Source: Shewanella sp. OPT22
Lineage (GTDB): Bacteria; Pseudomonadota; Gammaproteobacteria; Enterobacterales; Shewanellaceae
DNA: 64,000 nucleotides
Assembly: GCF_004168585.1 (NCBI RefSeq)
Contig: NZ_PGVH01000002.1
Coordinates: 186,001-250,000, forward strand
Direction of reading: 5' to 3'
Positions 45,603-53,200 of the stretch are shown in pieces; position 1 is the stretch's first letter, and the number at the start of each line of letters is the position of its first letter. Made by a program: the position numbers and the translations under genes. The notes under the pieces are model-generated. The model did no database searches, was not told the origin of the DNA, and saw nothing but the letters and a program-made list of their open reading frames with translations.

Positions 45603-46241
45603 TTAACGCTCATTTTCAACTTGAATATTTCGTTGTAAGTATTTTGGGATTGATAAAGATTTTATGCTAGGCGTAGCCTCTGCCGCTACGCCTAGCTTTT
45701 CTAAGTCTTCAGCAAAGTGTTCCCGCCAAACTTGTGGTAAACCTTTTCGAACATGCAAACGCCTACCATCAAAACCAAGGTTTTTAATGGTGAGGTGAAC
45801 GTGTGGGCTATCGGTGTCGGTATGTAGTGCAAACACATACTGATGGTTCTCTGAAAAGGTATTTTTAGCGAATGAACGCACTGCTTTTTTAACCGCTTTA
45901 GGTTCGGTGCCGTGTGGCATAGAAAGGATTAGATGCGTGCTGTGGCGGGTTCTAGTTCGTTGTTGAAAGTCTGACTCGTTCCAGTCTTGAGCGAGTTGAT
46001 GAATAGTATCTTGATCTTGATAAACCAAACCTGTTTCGTCTTCTAATTCTAGTTTTCCATTACGGCTGATATAGTCAAAGTGGTTTGCTGTATGGGCATT
46101 GTTGTAACCAAAACCACTGACTTTGACCATGACTTCTGGCGGCTTTTTTGTGTAACGGCCATTGTTTCCCATTCGGTTTGATTTGGTTCTGACATCACCG
46201 CTAAGTAAGCTAGAGATTGAATCGTTAGACAATCTACTCAT
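45603..46241 (-). CDS. MOBP-type relaxase (short form)
   Basis: 212 residues from ATG 46241 (AAGAAGGG upstream). VMVKVSGFGYNNAHTANHFDYISRNG near the N terminus (given here as positions about 36-61) and the metal-binding HTDTDSPHVHL (about 138-148) with three histidines are MOBP hallmarks. It nicks oriT and stays bound to the 5' end. It has no C-terminal helicase or primase domain, which is short for a relaxase. Upstream of it lies mobC, transcribed in the same direction. Confidence 0.88.
   Translation of the reverse strand: MSRLSNDSISSLLSGDVRTKSNRMGNNGRYTKKPPEVMVKVSGFGYNNAHTANHFDYISRNGKLELEDETGLVYQDQDTIHQLAQDWNESDFQQRTRTRHSTHLILSMPHGTEPKAVKKAVRSFAKNTFSENHQYVFALHTDTDSPHVHLTIKNLGFDGRRLHVRKGLPQVWREHFAEDLEKLGVAAEATPSIKSLSIPKYLQRNIQVENER
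45666..45700 (+). terminator. Strong plus-strand terminator-like hairpin inside the relaxase 3' end
   Basis: Perfect 12-bp inverted repeat GCTAGGCGTAGC (45666-45677) / GCTACGCCTAGC (45685-45696), 7-base loop, then TTTT. It lies 88 bp after the stop of the plus-strand gene 44652-45578 and would terminate the defence operon while being translated as LGVAAEATPS on the other strand. Confidence 0.65.
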
Positions 46242-46273
46242 GAGCAACCCTTCTTAAGTCTAAAAGCAGTAAG

Positions 46274-46304
46274 TCGCTGGATACCAATCTGCATTGGTAT
46301 GACG
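46274..46304. repeat. Half copy of the MITE-like repeat
   Basis: CGCTGGATACC...GGTATGACGG matches the right end of the 29014-29089 copy. The left half is missing or decayed (AAGCAGTAAGTCG remains). It lies between mobC (ends 46314) and the relaxase start (46241). Confidence 0.65.
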
Positions 46305-46313
46305 GCAAAGAGT

Positions 46314-46844
46314 TCACTCATTAGCTTGCTCCAATTCCCAACGGCGGCAGTTTTTGTTGATGAGGTTATTCACCATTGCCTTATGGTCATTGATTTTGTT
46401 GTCCAAGATTTCAATCATTTCACGGGTTATTTTGTCGCTGTGCCGAAAATCGATATTAAGCACACGAGCGATTTGATTAAGATTGCGACCTACTGCTGCT
46501 AGCTCACGATTCGATTCTCTAAGCGTTTTTATTTCATCATCGTTGAGCACAGGATCACGATAGAGGTTTGCCATAATCGATGCTCTAACCCAATTACTTT
46601 GGCTGACATACCCTTCTGCAATGGCTTGTTGCTGTAATTTTTGAAGACAATGATTGGTGAGTCTTACTGATACTCTGTCAGTTTTGAGTTCATTAATGTC
46701 AGCATCATTTCCAGCTTCGGGCGTGACTTTATTGATCATCATCCGCAGCATGTTAGATTGACTCATACCACTGTCTTTACAGAACTGCTGCCAGTTCAAT
46801 TTTTCATTATCTGACAATCGTGTTTTTACTACATTATCCCCCAT
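46314..46844 (-). CDS. mobC: MobC-like relaxosome accessory protein
   Basis: 176 residues. N-terminal ribbon-helix-helix-like region (VVKTRLSDNEKLNWQQFC; KTDRVSVRLTNHCLQKL) and the MobC signature ESNRELAAVGRNLNQIARVLN (about 107-127). It binds near nic and helps the relaxase open the strands. It starts just downstream of the oriT candidate. Confidence 0.88.
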   Translation of the reverse strand: MGDNVVKTRLSDNEKLNWQQFCKDSGMSQSNMLRMMINKVTPEAGNDADINELKTDRVSVRLTNHCLQKLQQQAIAEGYVSQSNWVRASIMANLYRDPVLNDDEIKTLRESNRELAAVGRNLNQIARVLNIDFRHSDKITREMIEILDNKINDHKAMVNNLINKNCRRWELEQANE

Positions 46845-47291
46845 ACTGTACTCCTGAAATCAGCGAGGCTTTTGTAGTTTCTTTATTTCACCTTTATGGT
46901 CAATTTTCAAGCAAAAGATTACGGCAGTTTCAGTAGCTGATTGCTTCGAAGCCACTGCATCACCAGCTGTATCGTTGAAAGGAAAATTAGATGTTGATAC
47001 CAAATGCAGACAAAAGTGGTACCAAATGTCACCGACTTTGGCACCATTTGTCACCACCTTGCGAATCCTGCATTAGTAAATTAAGTGCTGTTTTTAGATT
47101 TTAGCGGTGGTTTTACATTGAATGTATTTGAAGTGATTCATACACCGAATTGATTATAGAAGTACTCTTGAGAAACGTACATATTACTGCTTTTATAAAT
47201 TTTGGTTATCGTTAATATTGAGCATCAATTTGCCTTGAACAAAAATAAAATATGACATACCGTAAGTTTTTCCGTCTCAAAAGTAACCAAA
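46845..47291. other. oriT candidate with nic site and repeats
   Basis: 447 bp without a convincing gene. It holds GGTACCAAATGTCACC (47018-47033), GGCACCATTTGTCACC (47040-47055) and a partial copy GATACCAAATG (46996-47006), followed at once by GAATCCTGCATT (47063-47074). ATCCTG|C is the nic consensus of P-type relaxases such as RP4, so the nick is expected after 47070. The relaxase and mobC genes lie to the left and would be transferred last, as is usual. Confidence 0.75.
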
Positions 47292-47774
47292 ATGCCAATT
47301 TATGATAATGACAATAACGTATTAATAGATCCAAATATTTCTATTGGTAAAGCTAAATTTTTGTCGAGCACTAGAGAAGCTATAAACATATTTGGATCAC
47401 CAAATGCAGTTAGTTTTGATGACGTATTGTCACTCATAAAGTTAGAATATGATGAAGGCTTCAATGCCTATTTTTACCCTTCTGGAGGGCTAGTATCTGT
47501 ATGCTTTTTCCCAGAATTTTCATCTTCAATTGTAATTAACAGAATCAGGTTAACTTGGAATCAAAAAATCATCTCTAAGTTATCTGAACTAGATTCCGAA
47601 ATACGAATCGACGAATATGGTTATATGTGTATACCAAACCTTGGGTTAACTCTATGTAGAAATAACTCAGGAAGTATTGAATGGTATTCCGTTAACCGTT
47701 TTATTTTTCATAAAAATGAATGGGAAAATATGTGCATTTGGGAAAAATCAGCAGGGCTTCCCAAAATGATATAG
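47292..47774 (+). CDS. Hypothetical protein, first gene right of oriT
   Basis: 160 residues, no signal peptide. Mixed alpha/beta with aromatic strands (FNAYFYPSGGLVSVCFFP, EWYSVNRFIFHKNEW) and EYGYMCIPNLGLTLCRN. No recognised motif. As the first gene to enter the recipient it could act early after transfer (leading-region gene), which is an inference from its place. Confidence 0.65.
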   Translation: MPIYDNDNNVLIDPNISIGKAKFLSSTREAINIFGSPNAVSFDDVLSLIKLEYDEGFNAYFYPSGGLVSVCFFPEFSSSIVINRIRLTWNQKIISKLSELDSEIRIDEYGYMCIPNLGLTLCRNNSGSIEWYSVNRFIFHKNEWENMCIWEKSAGLPKMI

Positions 47775-47810
47775 TTGTAGGTTTACTTTTGCATTTGTTA
47801 AGGACACCTA

Positions 47811-48506
47811 TTGAAACAAGTTCTCCATTTAATTCCTGGCACCATGTGCAATGAAAAGTTGTGGGATGAACTACTCCCCTTCTTAAGCTGTGAATTTGAT
47901 TTTGTTTTTCTGGATATCCCATTAGACAAAAACTTTGATGAAATAGCAGATCATTTCAAAGCGCTCATTGGGAGTGATGTAATCAATCTTGTCGGATTTT
48001 TCCTTGGTGGTTATGTCGCTACCTACTTCGCATCAAAATACCCAAAATCGATTGCTAAGCTATTTGTAATTTCGAATAGCCCCAGCTGCTTACCTGATAA
48101 TGAGTTACAGCAACGACGGAGTATTCTGAATTATGTGGCTCAGTATAGTTATAGTGGTATCAGTCGAAAAAAAGCGGCAGGACTGCTCGATCCAACGAAC
48201 CAGAATGACAAGTTTATTGATGTGATTTTAGAGATGGAATCAGAGCTTGGCGAAGATGTATTTATTAGCCAATACAAATATACGTCTGACAGAATCGACT
48301 TAGCTTCAAAAATATCAACTTTTGAATTTCCTACTTACTTTTTTGTCAGCGATGATGATCCGTTAGTAAACACAAAGTGGTTGTCAGAATTGATTAATTG
48401 CAACTCCAATGTTGAGGTTATTTATACATCAGGATCTGGACATATGTTACCGCTTGAGAAGCCCAGAGAGCTTACGAAATCGATAGCCAAAATGATGCAC
48501 AATTGA
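47811..48506 (+). CDS. Alpha/beta hydrolase-fold protein lacking the nucleophile serine
   Basis: 231 residues, TTG start with AAGGA seven bases upstream. Fold marks: HLIPGTMCNEKLWDELLPFL (oxyanion region), LDIPLD, VGFFLGGYVATYFASKYP (nucleophile elbow), FVSDDDPLVNTKW (acid loop), GSGHMLPLEKP (His loop). At the elbow the normal S is F (codon TTC at 48000-48002, one base from TCC). Classic catalysis is therefore unlikely; it may be a pseudoenzyme or a recently inactivated copy. Confidence 0.85.
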   Translation: MKQVLHLIPGTMCNEKLWDELLPFLSCEFDFVFLDIPLDKNFDEIADHFKALIGSDVINLVGFFLGGYVATYFASKYPKSIAKLFVISNSPSCLPDNELQQRRSILNYVAQYSYSGISRKKAAGLLDPTNQNDKFIDVILEMESELGEDVFISQYKYTSDRIDLASKISTFEFPTYFFVSDDDPLVNTKWLSELINCNSNVEVIYTSGSGHMLPLEKPRELTKSIAKMMHN

Positions 48507-48577
48507 TCGTAACCAACCCATAAAAGGCACTTAGTCAATAATTTATTATTGTTTATCGATAATTTTATTGTTAGTTT

Positions 48578-48609
48578 AAATATAAGAATTTTAAAAACAG
48601 CTTATATTT
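48578..48609. promoter_or_regulatory. Palindrome before the lipoprotein hydrolase operon
   Basis: Nine-bp perfect arms AAATATAAG (48578-48586) and CTTATATTT (48601-48609), 14-base spacer, ending 9 bases before ATG 48619. A candidate operator for the operon 48619-50254, which includes an XRE regulator. Confidence 0.45.
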
Positions 48610-48618
48610 GGATGTAAT

Positions 48619-49473
48619 ATGTGGATCAGGACGATTAAAATCATTTCCCTTCTTTGTTTATTTCTCCTTGGTGGATGTCAAAGCGTTAAGCTTTCAGAAA
48701 AACATTATTTACTTCCTGACAAACCAATTACACAAAAAGCATTGGATAGCAAAGGCTTCAACCAAAAACTGACATACCTTACTCTACAAGCTTCAGATGG
48801 AAATCAGCTTGGTGGCATTGCTGTAATCCAACCAAACGCAAAATTTACTACTTTGTATTTTGGCGGTAACCAAACACGCATTAAGCAAGTGGGTGATACT
48901 CTGGTAAAGCATCTATCTGGTTTTGACAATAATCTCGTTGCTTTCGACCACCGTGGTTATGGGTTAAGCCATGGTGAGCCAACTATCGAAAAGCTAAAAT
49001 CTGATGCTCAGGCAGTTTTTGATTTCATAAAGGCTCAGCCTGATCTCAATAACTTACCTATCGTGGTACACGGGCTTTCTCTTGGCAGTATGATCGCTGC
49101 TGATCTTGCTCAAAATAGGGATATTGATGGTTTAGTGCTGGAAGGCTCTACAACAACAGTAAACGACATGCTTGATGAAGTTATTCCAGTCCTCGTCAAA
49201 CCATTTATTGATGTTGAAATTGGTAGCAATTTAACAGCAATTGATAACAGTAAAATACTTGCTAAGAACACAAAACCTCTGCTGATTGTTGTTGGAGAAA
49301 AAGATTACGTCACTCCGATCGAGCTTTCGAAGAAACTCTACCAAGTGTCAATTTCTGACAAAAAGTCTCTACTTATCGTTGATGATAAAAAGCATGGTAA
49401 TGCTACAGATTCACAGCAGTTTAAAACTGCATTCATGGCATTTACAGAAACACTTTTAACCGATAAGGAGTAA
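48619..49473 (+). CDS. Lipoprotein alpha/beta hydrolase
   Basis: 284 residues. Lipobox LGGC (Cys20). Complete catalytic set: AFDHRGYG, nucleophile GLSLGS (about 155), acid in VVGEKDYVTP (about 236), His in DDKKHGN (about 258). Similar to membrane-bound hydrolases of the BAAT/Bem46 type. Substrate unknown. First gene of an operon with a DUF2975 protein and an XRE regulator. Confidence 0.85.
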   Translation: MWIRTIKIISLLCLFLLGGCQSVKLSEKHYLLPDKPITQKALDSKGFNQKLTYLTLQASDGNQLGGIAVIQPNAKFTTLYFGGNQTRIKQVGDTLVKHLSGFDNNLVAFDHRGYGLSHGEPTIEKLKSDAQAVFDFIKAQPDLNNLPIVVHGLSLGSMIAADLAQNRDIDGLVLEGSTTTVNDMLDEVIPVLVKPFIDVEIGSNLTAIDNSKILAKNTKPLLIVVGEKDYVTPIELSKKLYQVSISDKKSLLIVDDKKHGNATDSQQFKTAFMAFTETLLTDKE

Positions 49474-49478
49474 TTAGG

Positions 49479-50036
49479 TTGAAAAGGATTAAGTCATTAA
49501 GCACAGTTATTTTAATTTTGTTAATGCTCTGTATGGTTGGCCAACTGACCAGTGTAACAGCCATTTTTAATATCGATGCCACAATAAAATTTCAATCTGA
49601 TAATGGTATGCACGCATGGGTAGGTGTACTGCTTAACGATCACTATCAACAAATAGGTGAAGTGATTGAAAAAGTGGGTTATTCCTCAATAAAGTGGCTC
49701 GCTTTACCGAGCTTGTTTTTTTCCATTTTAATTACAGCACTGCTTATTCAGCTGTTCAGACTGTATTTTAAGGGAGCAATATTTGCAGCACAGAATACAC
49801 AGTGTATTCGCTGGATTGGTTTAGCTGTGATAGCAAAGGTGATTATTGGTATTTTTTATCCTCCTTTATTACTTGTATATTTAGATTACATGTATCCAGC
49901 AGAAAATATCGTAAAGATCTTACGTATCAATGAAACTGATATCGCTACCTTTATAATTGGTTGCATAATTTCAGTGATCGGTCACGTTATGGCTATTGGG
50001 CAAGCGTTAAATGAAGAACAAGAGTTGACGATTTAA
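49479..50036 (+). CDS. DUF2975 membrane protein
   Basis: 185 residues, TTG start with AAGGAG eight bases upstream. Four hydrophobic helices (about 8-32, 70-92, 108-135, 152-175) and the motif YFKGAIFAAQNTQCIRWIG, the hallmark of DUF2975. Such proteins are normally paired with a small XRE regulator, as here (1-bp overlap). Function unknown. Confidence 0.85.
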   Translation: MKRIKSLSTVILILLMLCMVGQLTSVTAIFNIDATIKFQSDNGMHAWVGVLLNDHYQQIGEVIEKVGYSSIKWLALPSLFFSILITALLIQLFRLYFKGAIFAAQNTQCIRWIGLAVIAKVIIGIFYPPLLLVYLDYMYPAENIVKILRINETDIATFIIGCIISVIGHVMAIGQALNEEQELTI

Positions 50037-50254
50037 TGGCAATTAGAATCGATCTCGATGTACAGCTGGCTATCAGAAAAATGAAGTCAGCTGAACTGGC
50101 GAAATTAATTGGTATCACACCGCAAAATTTATCTGTCCTTCGTGCAGGTCGGGCAAAGGCGATCCGCTTTTCGACACTTGAAGCTATTTGTAAACACTTA
50201 GATTGCCAACCCGGTGATATTCTGGTTTATGAAACAGATGAAGAGTCGAAATAA
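50036..50254 (+). CDS. Small XRE/Cro-type regulator (YozG-like)
   Basis: 72 residues. HTH: SAELAKLIGITPQNLSVLRAG, then KAIRFSTLEAICKHLDCQPGDIL, the pattern of the short regulators that accompany DUF2975. Starts at the TAATG overlap. Probably controls its own operon. Confidence 0.9.
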   Translation: MAIRIDLDVQLAIRKMKSAELAKLIGITPQNLSVLRAGRAKAIRFSTLEAICKHLDCQPGDILVYETDEESK

Positions 50255-50334
50255 GCGCCAAATTGGAACTTACTCATTTTAAATCAATCAGATATCAGGC
50301 TTACTCGGATTAAAACAAAATATATGGAGATTAA

Positions 50335-50931
50335 ATGAAAAAGGCCGTTGTTATTTTCTTAGCTTTTACATCAGCATTACTTAGTGGTTGTATGAACATC
50401 CCTCTCACCACAATGTATAAGATGATGACCATGAACCCGATGGATATCGATCCTCGACACCTTGTGGTTGCCGTTGGCTCACCTAAAAATATTTCGGTTC
50501 AGGATGGTGACATCGAAATCAAGTTTGAATACAAATCACCTAACAAACTCATCTATATTGAGCATCAATTTCTAGTTAAGGTCGACCCAAACTACCCACT
50601 TCCTACTGAATTAAAAGAGGAAGAGCAAGAAAAGGGGAAAATTACGGTACTCAAGCTCAGTGAGCAAGATGCTGAAAAAATGTATCAAGCACAACAAGAA
50701 ATTAAAGCTTATAGAGAGAAGCATGATGACGGTTCAGGCACTTTCTATGTCAAAATCAACTCCACTTGTATCATTAAAAACTATAAAGCCAGAGAGCTAG
50801 AGTTAGACTTATTTTTAAAACTTTATGCTGACGAAGAGTTTTTCACATTTCTAGAAGATGTTGATGTAATGGAGTTAAGAAACAAGAGTAAACTGCCATC
50901 GAATAAAGTAACTGAGTGCGCCAAAAGTTAG
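50335..50931 (+). CDS. Lipoprotein of unknown function
   Basis: 198 residues. Lipobox LLSGC (Cys19). A beta-rich middle (IEIKFEYKSPNKLIYIEHQFLVKVDPNYPLP, at about 62-92) is followed by a long charged helix with KLSEQDAEKMYQAQQEIKAY. One internal Cys pair (STCII, TECAKS). No family recognised. Its stop overlaps the FlhC-like gene's stop by 4 bp on the other strand. Confidence 0.8.
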   Translation: MKKAVVIFLAFTSALLSGCMNIPLTTMYKMMTMNPMDIDPRHLVVAVGSPKNISVQDGDIEIKFEYKSPNKLIYIEHQFLVKVDPNYPLPTELKEEEQEKGKITVLKLSEQDAEKMYQAQQEIKAYREKHDDGSGTFYVKINSTCIIKNYKARELELDLFLKLYADEEFFTFLEDVDVMELRNKSKLPSNKVTECAKS

Positions 50932-51416
50932 CGACCACAAAACCAGCATCGTTCATCAACCTGAATATCCTGTGATACTAATTTCGCATTACCACAAGGA
51001 CAAGGTGATAGTTGAATCACCTTGTCCTTGTATGCATTGATTAATACCCAAGCATCGTTGATGGTAAAGCTGCATTGTTGGTGATTGAGCGTCTCAGATA
51101 GCAGAGCTTGTTTAGTGAACTGTTCGTATGCATTGCTCAGTATTTCCAAATCTACTTCTTTGGTTTGTTGCTCATCAAACCGAAGGTAAATTGATACAAA
51201 AAGTATGCAGGCAGTTATTGTTCTTTTGTTTCTGAATAATCGTTGAGAGGTGATAAGTCGCCCTGAAGATGGCGCCCTTCCCGTTAACTCTTTAACCAAA
51301 GTCCTCAAATATTTTTCTGGCAGTTCGGTATAGCGAGCAATGATCTGAACCTTCAAGCTTTGCTCAATGTATCTGGCCGCCTTGATTGTATTCAGGCTTT
51401 GAGCAAGCTTATTCAT
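50928..51416 (-). CDS. FlhC/SetC-like transcriptional activator subunit
   Basis: 162 residues. The C-terminal half follows FlhC: INDAWVLINAYKDKVIQLSPC, then C-P-C-G and C-W-F-C as a zinc site. The N terminus has a helical LP-EKYLRTLVKELTG-R-P-SG block, also seen in FlhC. With the FlhD-like gene it should form the FlhD4C2-type activator, as SetD-SetC does for SXT transfer genes. 8-bp overlap with the upstream FlhD-like gene. No flagellar genes are present in the window. Confidence 0.82.
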   Translation of the reverse strand: MNKLAQSLNTIKAARYIEQSLKVQIIARYTELPEKYLRTLVKELTGRAPSSGRLITSQRLFRNKRTITACILFVSIYLRFDEQQTKEVDLEILSNAYEQFTKQALLSETLNHQQCSFTINDAWVLINAYKDKVIQLSPCPCGNAKLVSQDIQVDERCWFCGR

Positions 51417-51711
51417 TGGCTGTTTTGACAGATAAGTTAGCTGAAACTGCTACTGAGATTCGCATTAAGTCACTATCAGGCTTTTGCACTAAACGGGCAA
51501 ATAGCTTCTCATCTGGTAAAAAATTAAAGTAGATATCGTCCTGTTTCGCAATGCGTTCAAGTTGTTGAAAGCTATTGTTAGATATTATTTTTATTAGAAA
51601 TTCTGATAGACCAAACTTTCTACTGGCGAGTTTTGGATCTTGAATGGCTAACTCTTTAATCAGAGAAAGGTAGCGGAGATTTAAATCGTATAATAAATTG
51701 TCATCAAACAT
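51409..51711 (-). CDS. FlhD/SetD-like transcriptional activator subunit
   Basis: 100 residues from ATG 51711 (AGGAG eight bases upstream; the frame extends to 51780 without need). YDLNLRYLSLIKELAIQDP-LASRKFGLSEFLIKII and FARLVQKPDSDLMRISVAVS align with FlhD along its length. Divergent from the repressor gene at 51909, which is the expected place for an element switch. Confidence 0.8.
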   Translation of the reverse strand: MFDDNLLYDLNLRYLSLIKELAIQDPKLASRKFGLSEFLIKIISNNSFQQLERIAKQDDIYFNFLPDEKLFARLVQKPDSDLMRISVAVSANLSVKTANE

Positions 51712-51793
51712 GTTAATGGCTCCTATCGTGTAAAACCGAATCCTGGTTGCATTGATGGCCTTCCGTGTTTTTTGATGCATTGAAAATTTGTCT

Positions 51794-51881
51794 CTAAGTT
51801 GTTTGCAACAGAATGTTGCCTGACGAACTTAGAAGAATTAGTTGAATAAATATCATGAGGCATCTATTTTTACAATAGATG
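51794..51881. promoter_or_regulatory. Operator region between the activator pair and the repressor
   Basis: Two palindromes in the 197-bp gap. First: outer arms CTAAGTT (51794-51800) and AACTTAG (51826-51832) around inner arms GCAACA (51805-51810) and TGTTGC (51814-51819). Second: CATCTATT (51861-51868) and AATAGATG (51874-51881), 5-base spacer, ending 28 bases before the repressor start. They are likely repressor/activator binding sites controlling both directions. Confidence 0.6.
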
Positions 51882-51908
51882 GAAACTTAATCAAATTAGG
51901 GTTGTGAT

Positions 51909-52556
51909 TTGTCAGATTACGATTTCAAGACTAAGGCTATTACCATTGCTCATAAGCTATTGCCTGAGTTACAAAATAAAGAAGACAGTATTACTGAGAT
52001 AAGTGGTGAGAAAAAATCGACCATTAAAAATTGGTTGTATGCCAATAAAAGACCTCCAATGGGCAAACGATTAACGATTGCAGATCGGTTTGGTGTAGAT
52101 GCTAATTATTTGTTTGAAGATGCAGTTTTCAATTTACCAATTACACAATTTGATGAATCGTTAAAATGCTATTTAGTGCCAAAACTAGCGTTGTCTCAAC
52201 TTACCTGCTTAGAACAAACGGAGCCAATGCCAGTAGCTGAGCGAACCATCATCAGCCTAAGTCCTGAACTCCTTGAGCACCTTGAGAGTTATCAAAAAAC
52301 TTATTGTCTTGTCGCAAGTGGAATTCATTACGAACCGTTTATTACCGCGGGTGATACATTATTTTTTAACTCAACTGCAAAACACTTTAAAAGTAATTTT
52401 TGCATTCTTGTCAGTGACGAAACGCAAATAGTAAGAATGCAACAAGATGGTGCCATTGTATCTAAAGACGGTGATATCATTCAGCCGAGGAAATCTGATA
52501 CATTGCTGCCCATTATCATCACCATGTCATCAAGCTACGTGACTTATGCTCAATAA
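51909..52556 (+). CDS. CI/SetR-like repressor with S24-type C-terminal domain lacking the catalytic Ser
   Basis: 215 residues. N-terminal HTH (ISGEKKSTIKNWLYANKRPPMGKRLTIADRFGVDANYLF, about residues 30-70). The C-terminal domain resembles LexA/CI: VASGIHYEPFITAGDTLFF matches V-x-GDSM-EP-I-x-x-GD in position, but the G-D-S-M core is G-I-H-Y, so the catalytic Ser is absent. Self-cleavage after SOS induction would not be expected by the normal mechanism. ATG preceded by weak RBS; first codons read GTTGTGATTTGTCAG, so a TTG at 51909 is used. Confidence 0.8.
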   Translation: MSDYDFKTKAITIAHKLLPELQNKEDSITEISGEKKSTIKNWLYANKRPPMGKRLTIADRFGVDANYLFEDAVFNLPITQFDESLKCYLVPKLALSQLTCLEQTEPMPVAERTIISLSPELLEHLESYQKTYCLVASGIHYEPFITAGDTLFFNSTAKHFKSNFCILVSDETQIVRMQQDGAIVSKDGDIIQPRKSDTLLPIIITMSSSYVTYAQ

Positions 52557-53199
52557 GTTGTTTGGCGAGACTCAATCTGAACATGGCAGAGTTATCTACC
52601 CTATCCTGTTTACAATTCTTTTAACCTCGACGACTTTCTTTTTTTTCGACTATCGTACCGTTCATATCTTTGGGAATGAGCTTCATTTTTCTGTTGGGTT
52701 AATCTTTTTCCCTCTCACTTTCAGCATTTCGAATATGATGCAATATCGATATGGGATGCTGTTTGCCAATACCGCAGTAAGATATGGGTTTCTTGGTGAT
52801 TTATTATTTGTTGGCATTGCTTGGCTATTAAGTCATTTAGGTGAAAGGCAAGACTACCTCAGTGTTTACAGAGAATTACCGACCATTATGACCTTGACCT
52901 TCTTTTTTGTGTGGTTGAGTAACGCCATTAACTTCAAACTGTTTTCAATCATGAATGGCAAGGTGCATCACTTTTTCAGTTTCTTCGTTTCTTGTTTAAT
53001 CGCTGAGTGCAGCGTGAGCTTTATTTCTGTGCCTTTGATGATGTACCAAAACCATTTAAATTCTAGCCAGTTTTTATCGATTGCTTTTATTGTTGGGTAT
53101 AAGGTGGTTGCGACTTTGGTGTTGTCTTCGGTGATGGCTGTGATGATATCTTTAAGGGAGAAACAAAGTAACAGTTCATTAAAAATAAAAAATTACTAA
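52546..53199 (+). CDS. VUT-family membrane protein (queuosine precursor transporter type)
   Basis: 217 residues with six hydrophobic helices, and the Vut_1/YhhQ pattern (VSFFPLTFSISNMMQYRYG region, WLSNAINFKLF, VGYKVVATLVLSSVM). The ATG overlaps the repressor stop by 11 bp, so it is translated from the repressor mRNA. YhhQ-type proteins import queuosine precursors; whether this member does so is unknown. It is unusual as part of an ICE regulator operon. Confidence 0.8.
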   Translation: MLNKLFGETQSEHGRVIYPILFTILLTSTTFFFFDYRTVHIFGNELHFSVGLIFFPLTFSISNMMQYRYGMLFANTAVRYGFLGDLLFVGIAWLLSHLGERQDYLSVYRELPTIMTLTFFFVWLSNAINFKLFSIMNGKVHHFFSFFVSCLIAECSVSFISVPLMMYQNHLNSSQFLSIAFIVGYKVVATLVLSSVMAVMISLREKQSNSSLKIKNY

Positions 53200-53200
53200 G

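Noticed and set aside
46860-47057. 65-residue minus-strand ORF in the oriT region
   Set aside because: It covers the repeats before the nic candidate, has no RBS, and its protein shows no coding character. Better explained as non-coding oriT DNA.
48494-48505. TGATGCACAATT at the end of a hydrolase gene, matching the integrase repeats
   Set aside because: A 12-base match inside codons for M-M-H-N and a stop, with no repeat context; taken as chance.
50928-51711. FlhD-FlhC-like pair as flagellar master regulator
   Set aside because: No flagellar genes nearby, short divergent forms, and divergent position to a CI-like repressor on a mobile element; a SetD/SetC role fits better.
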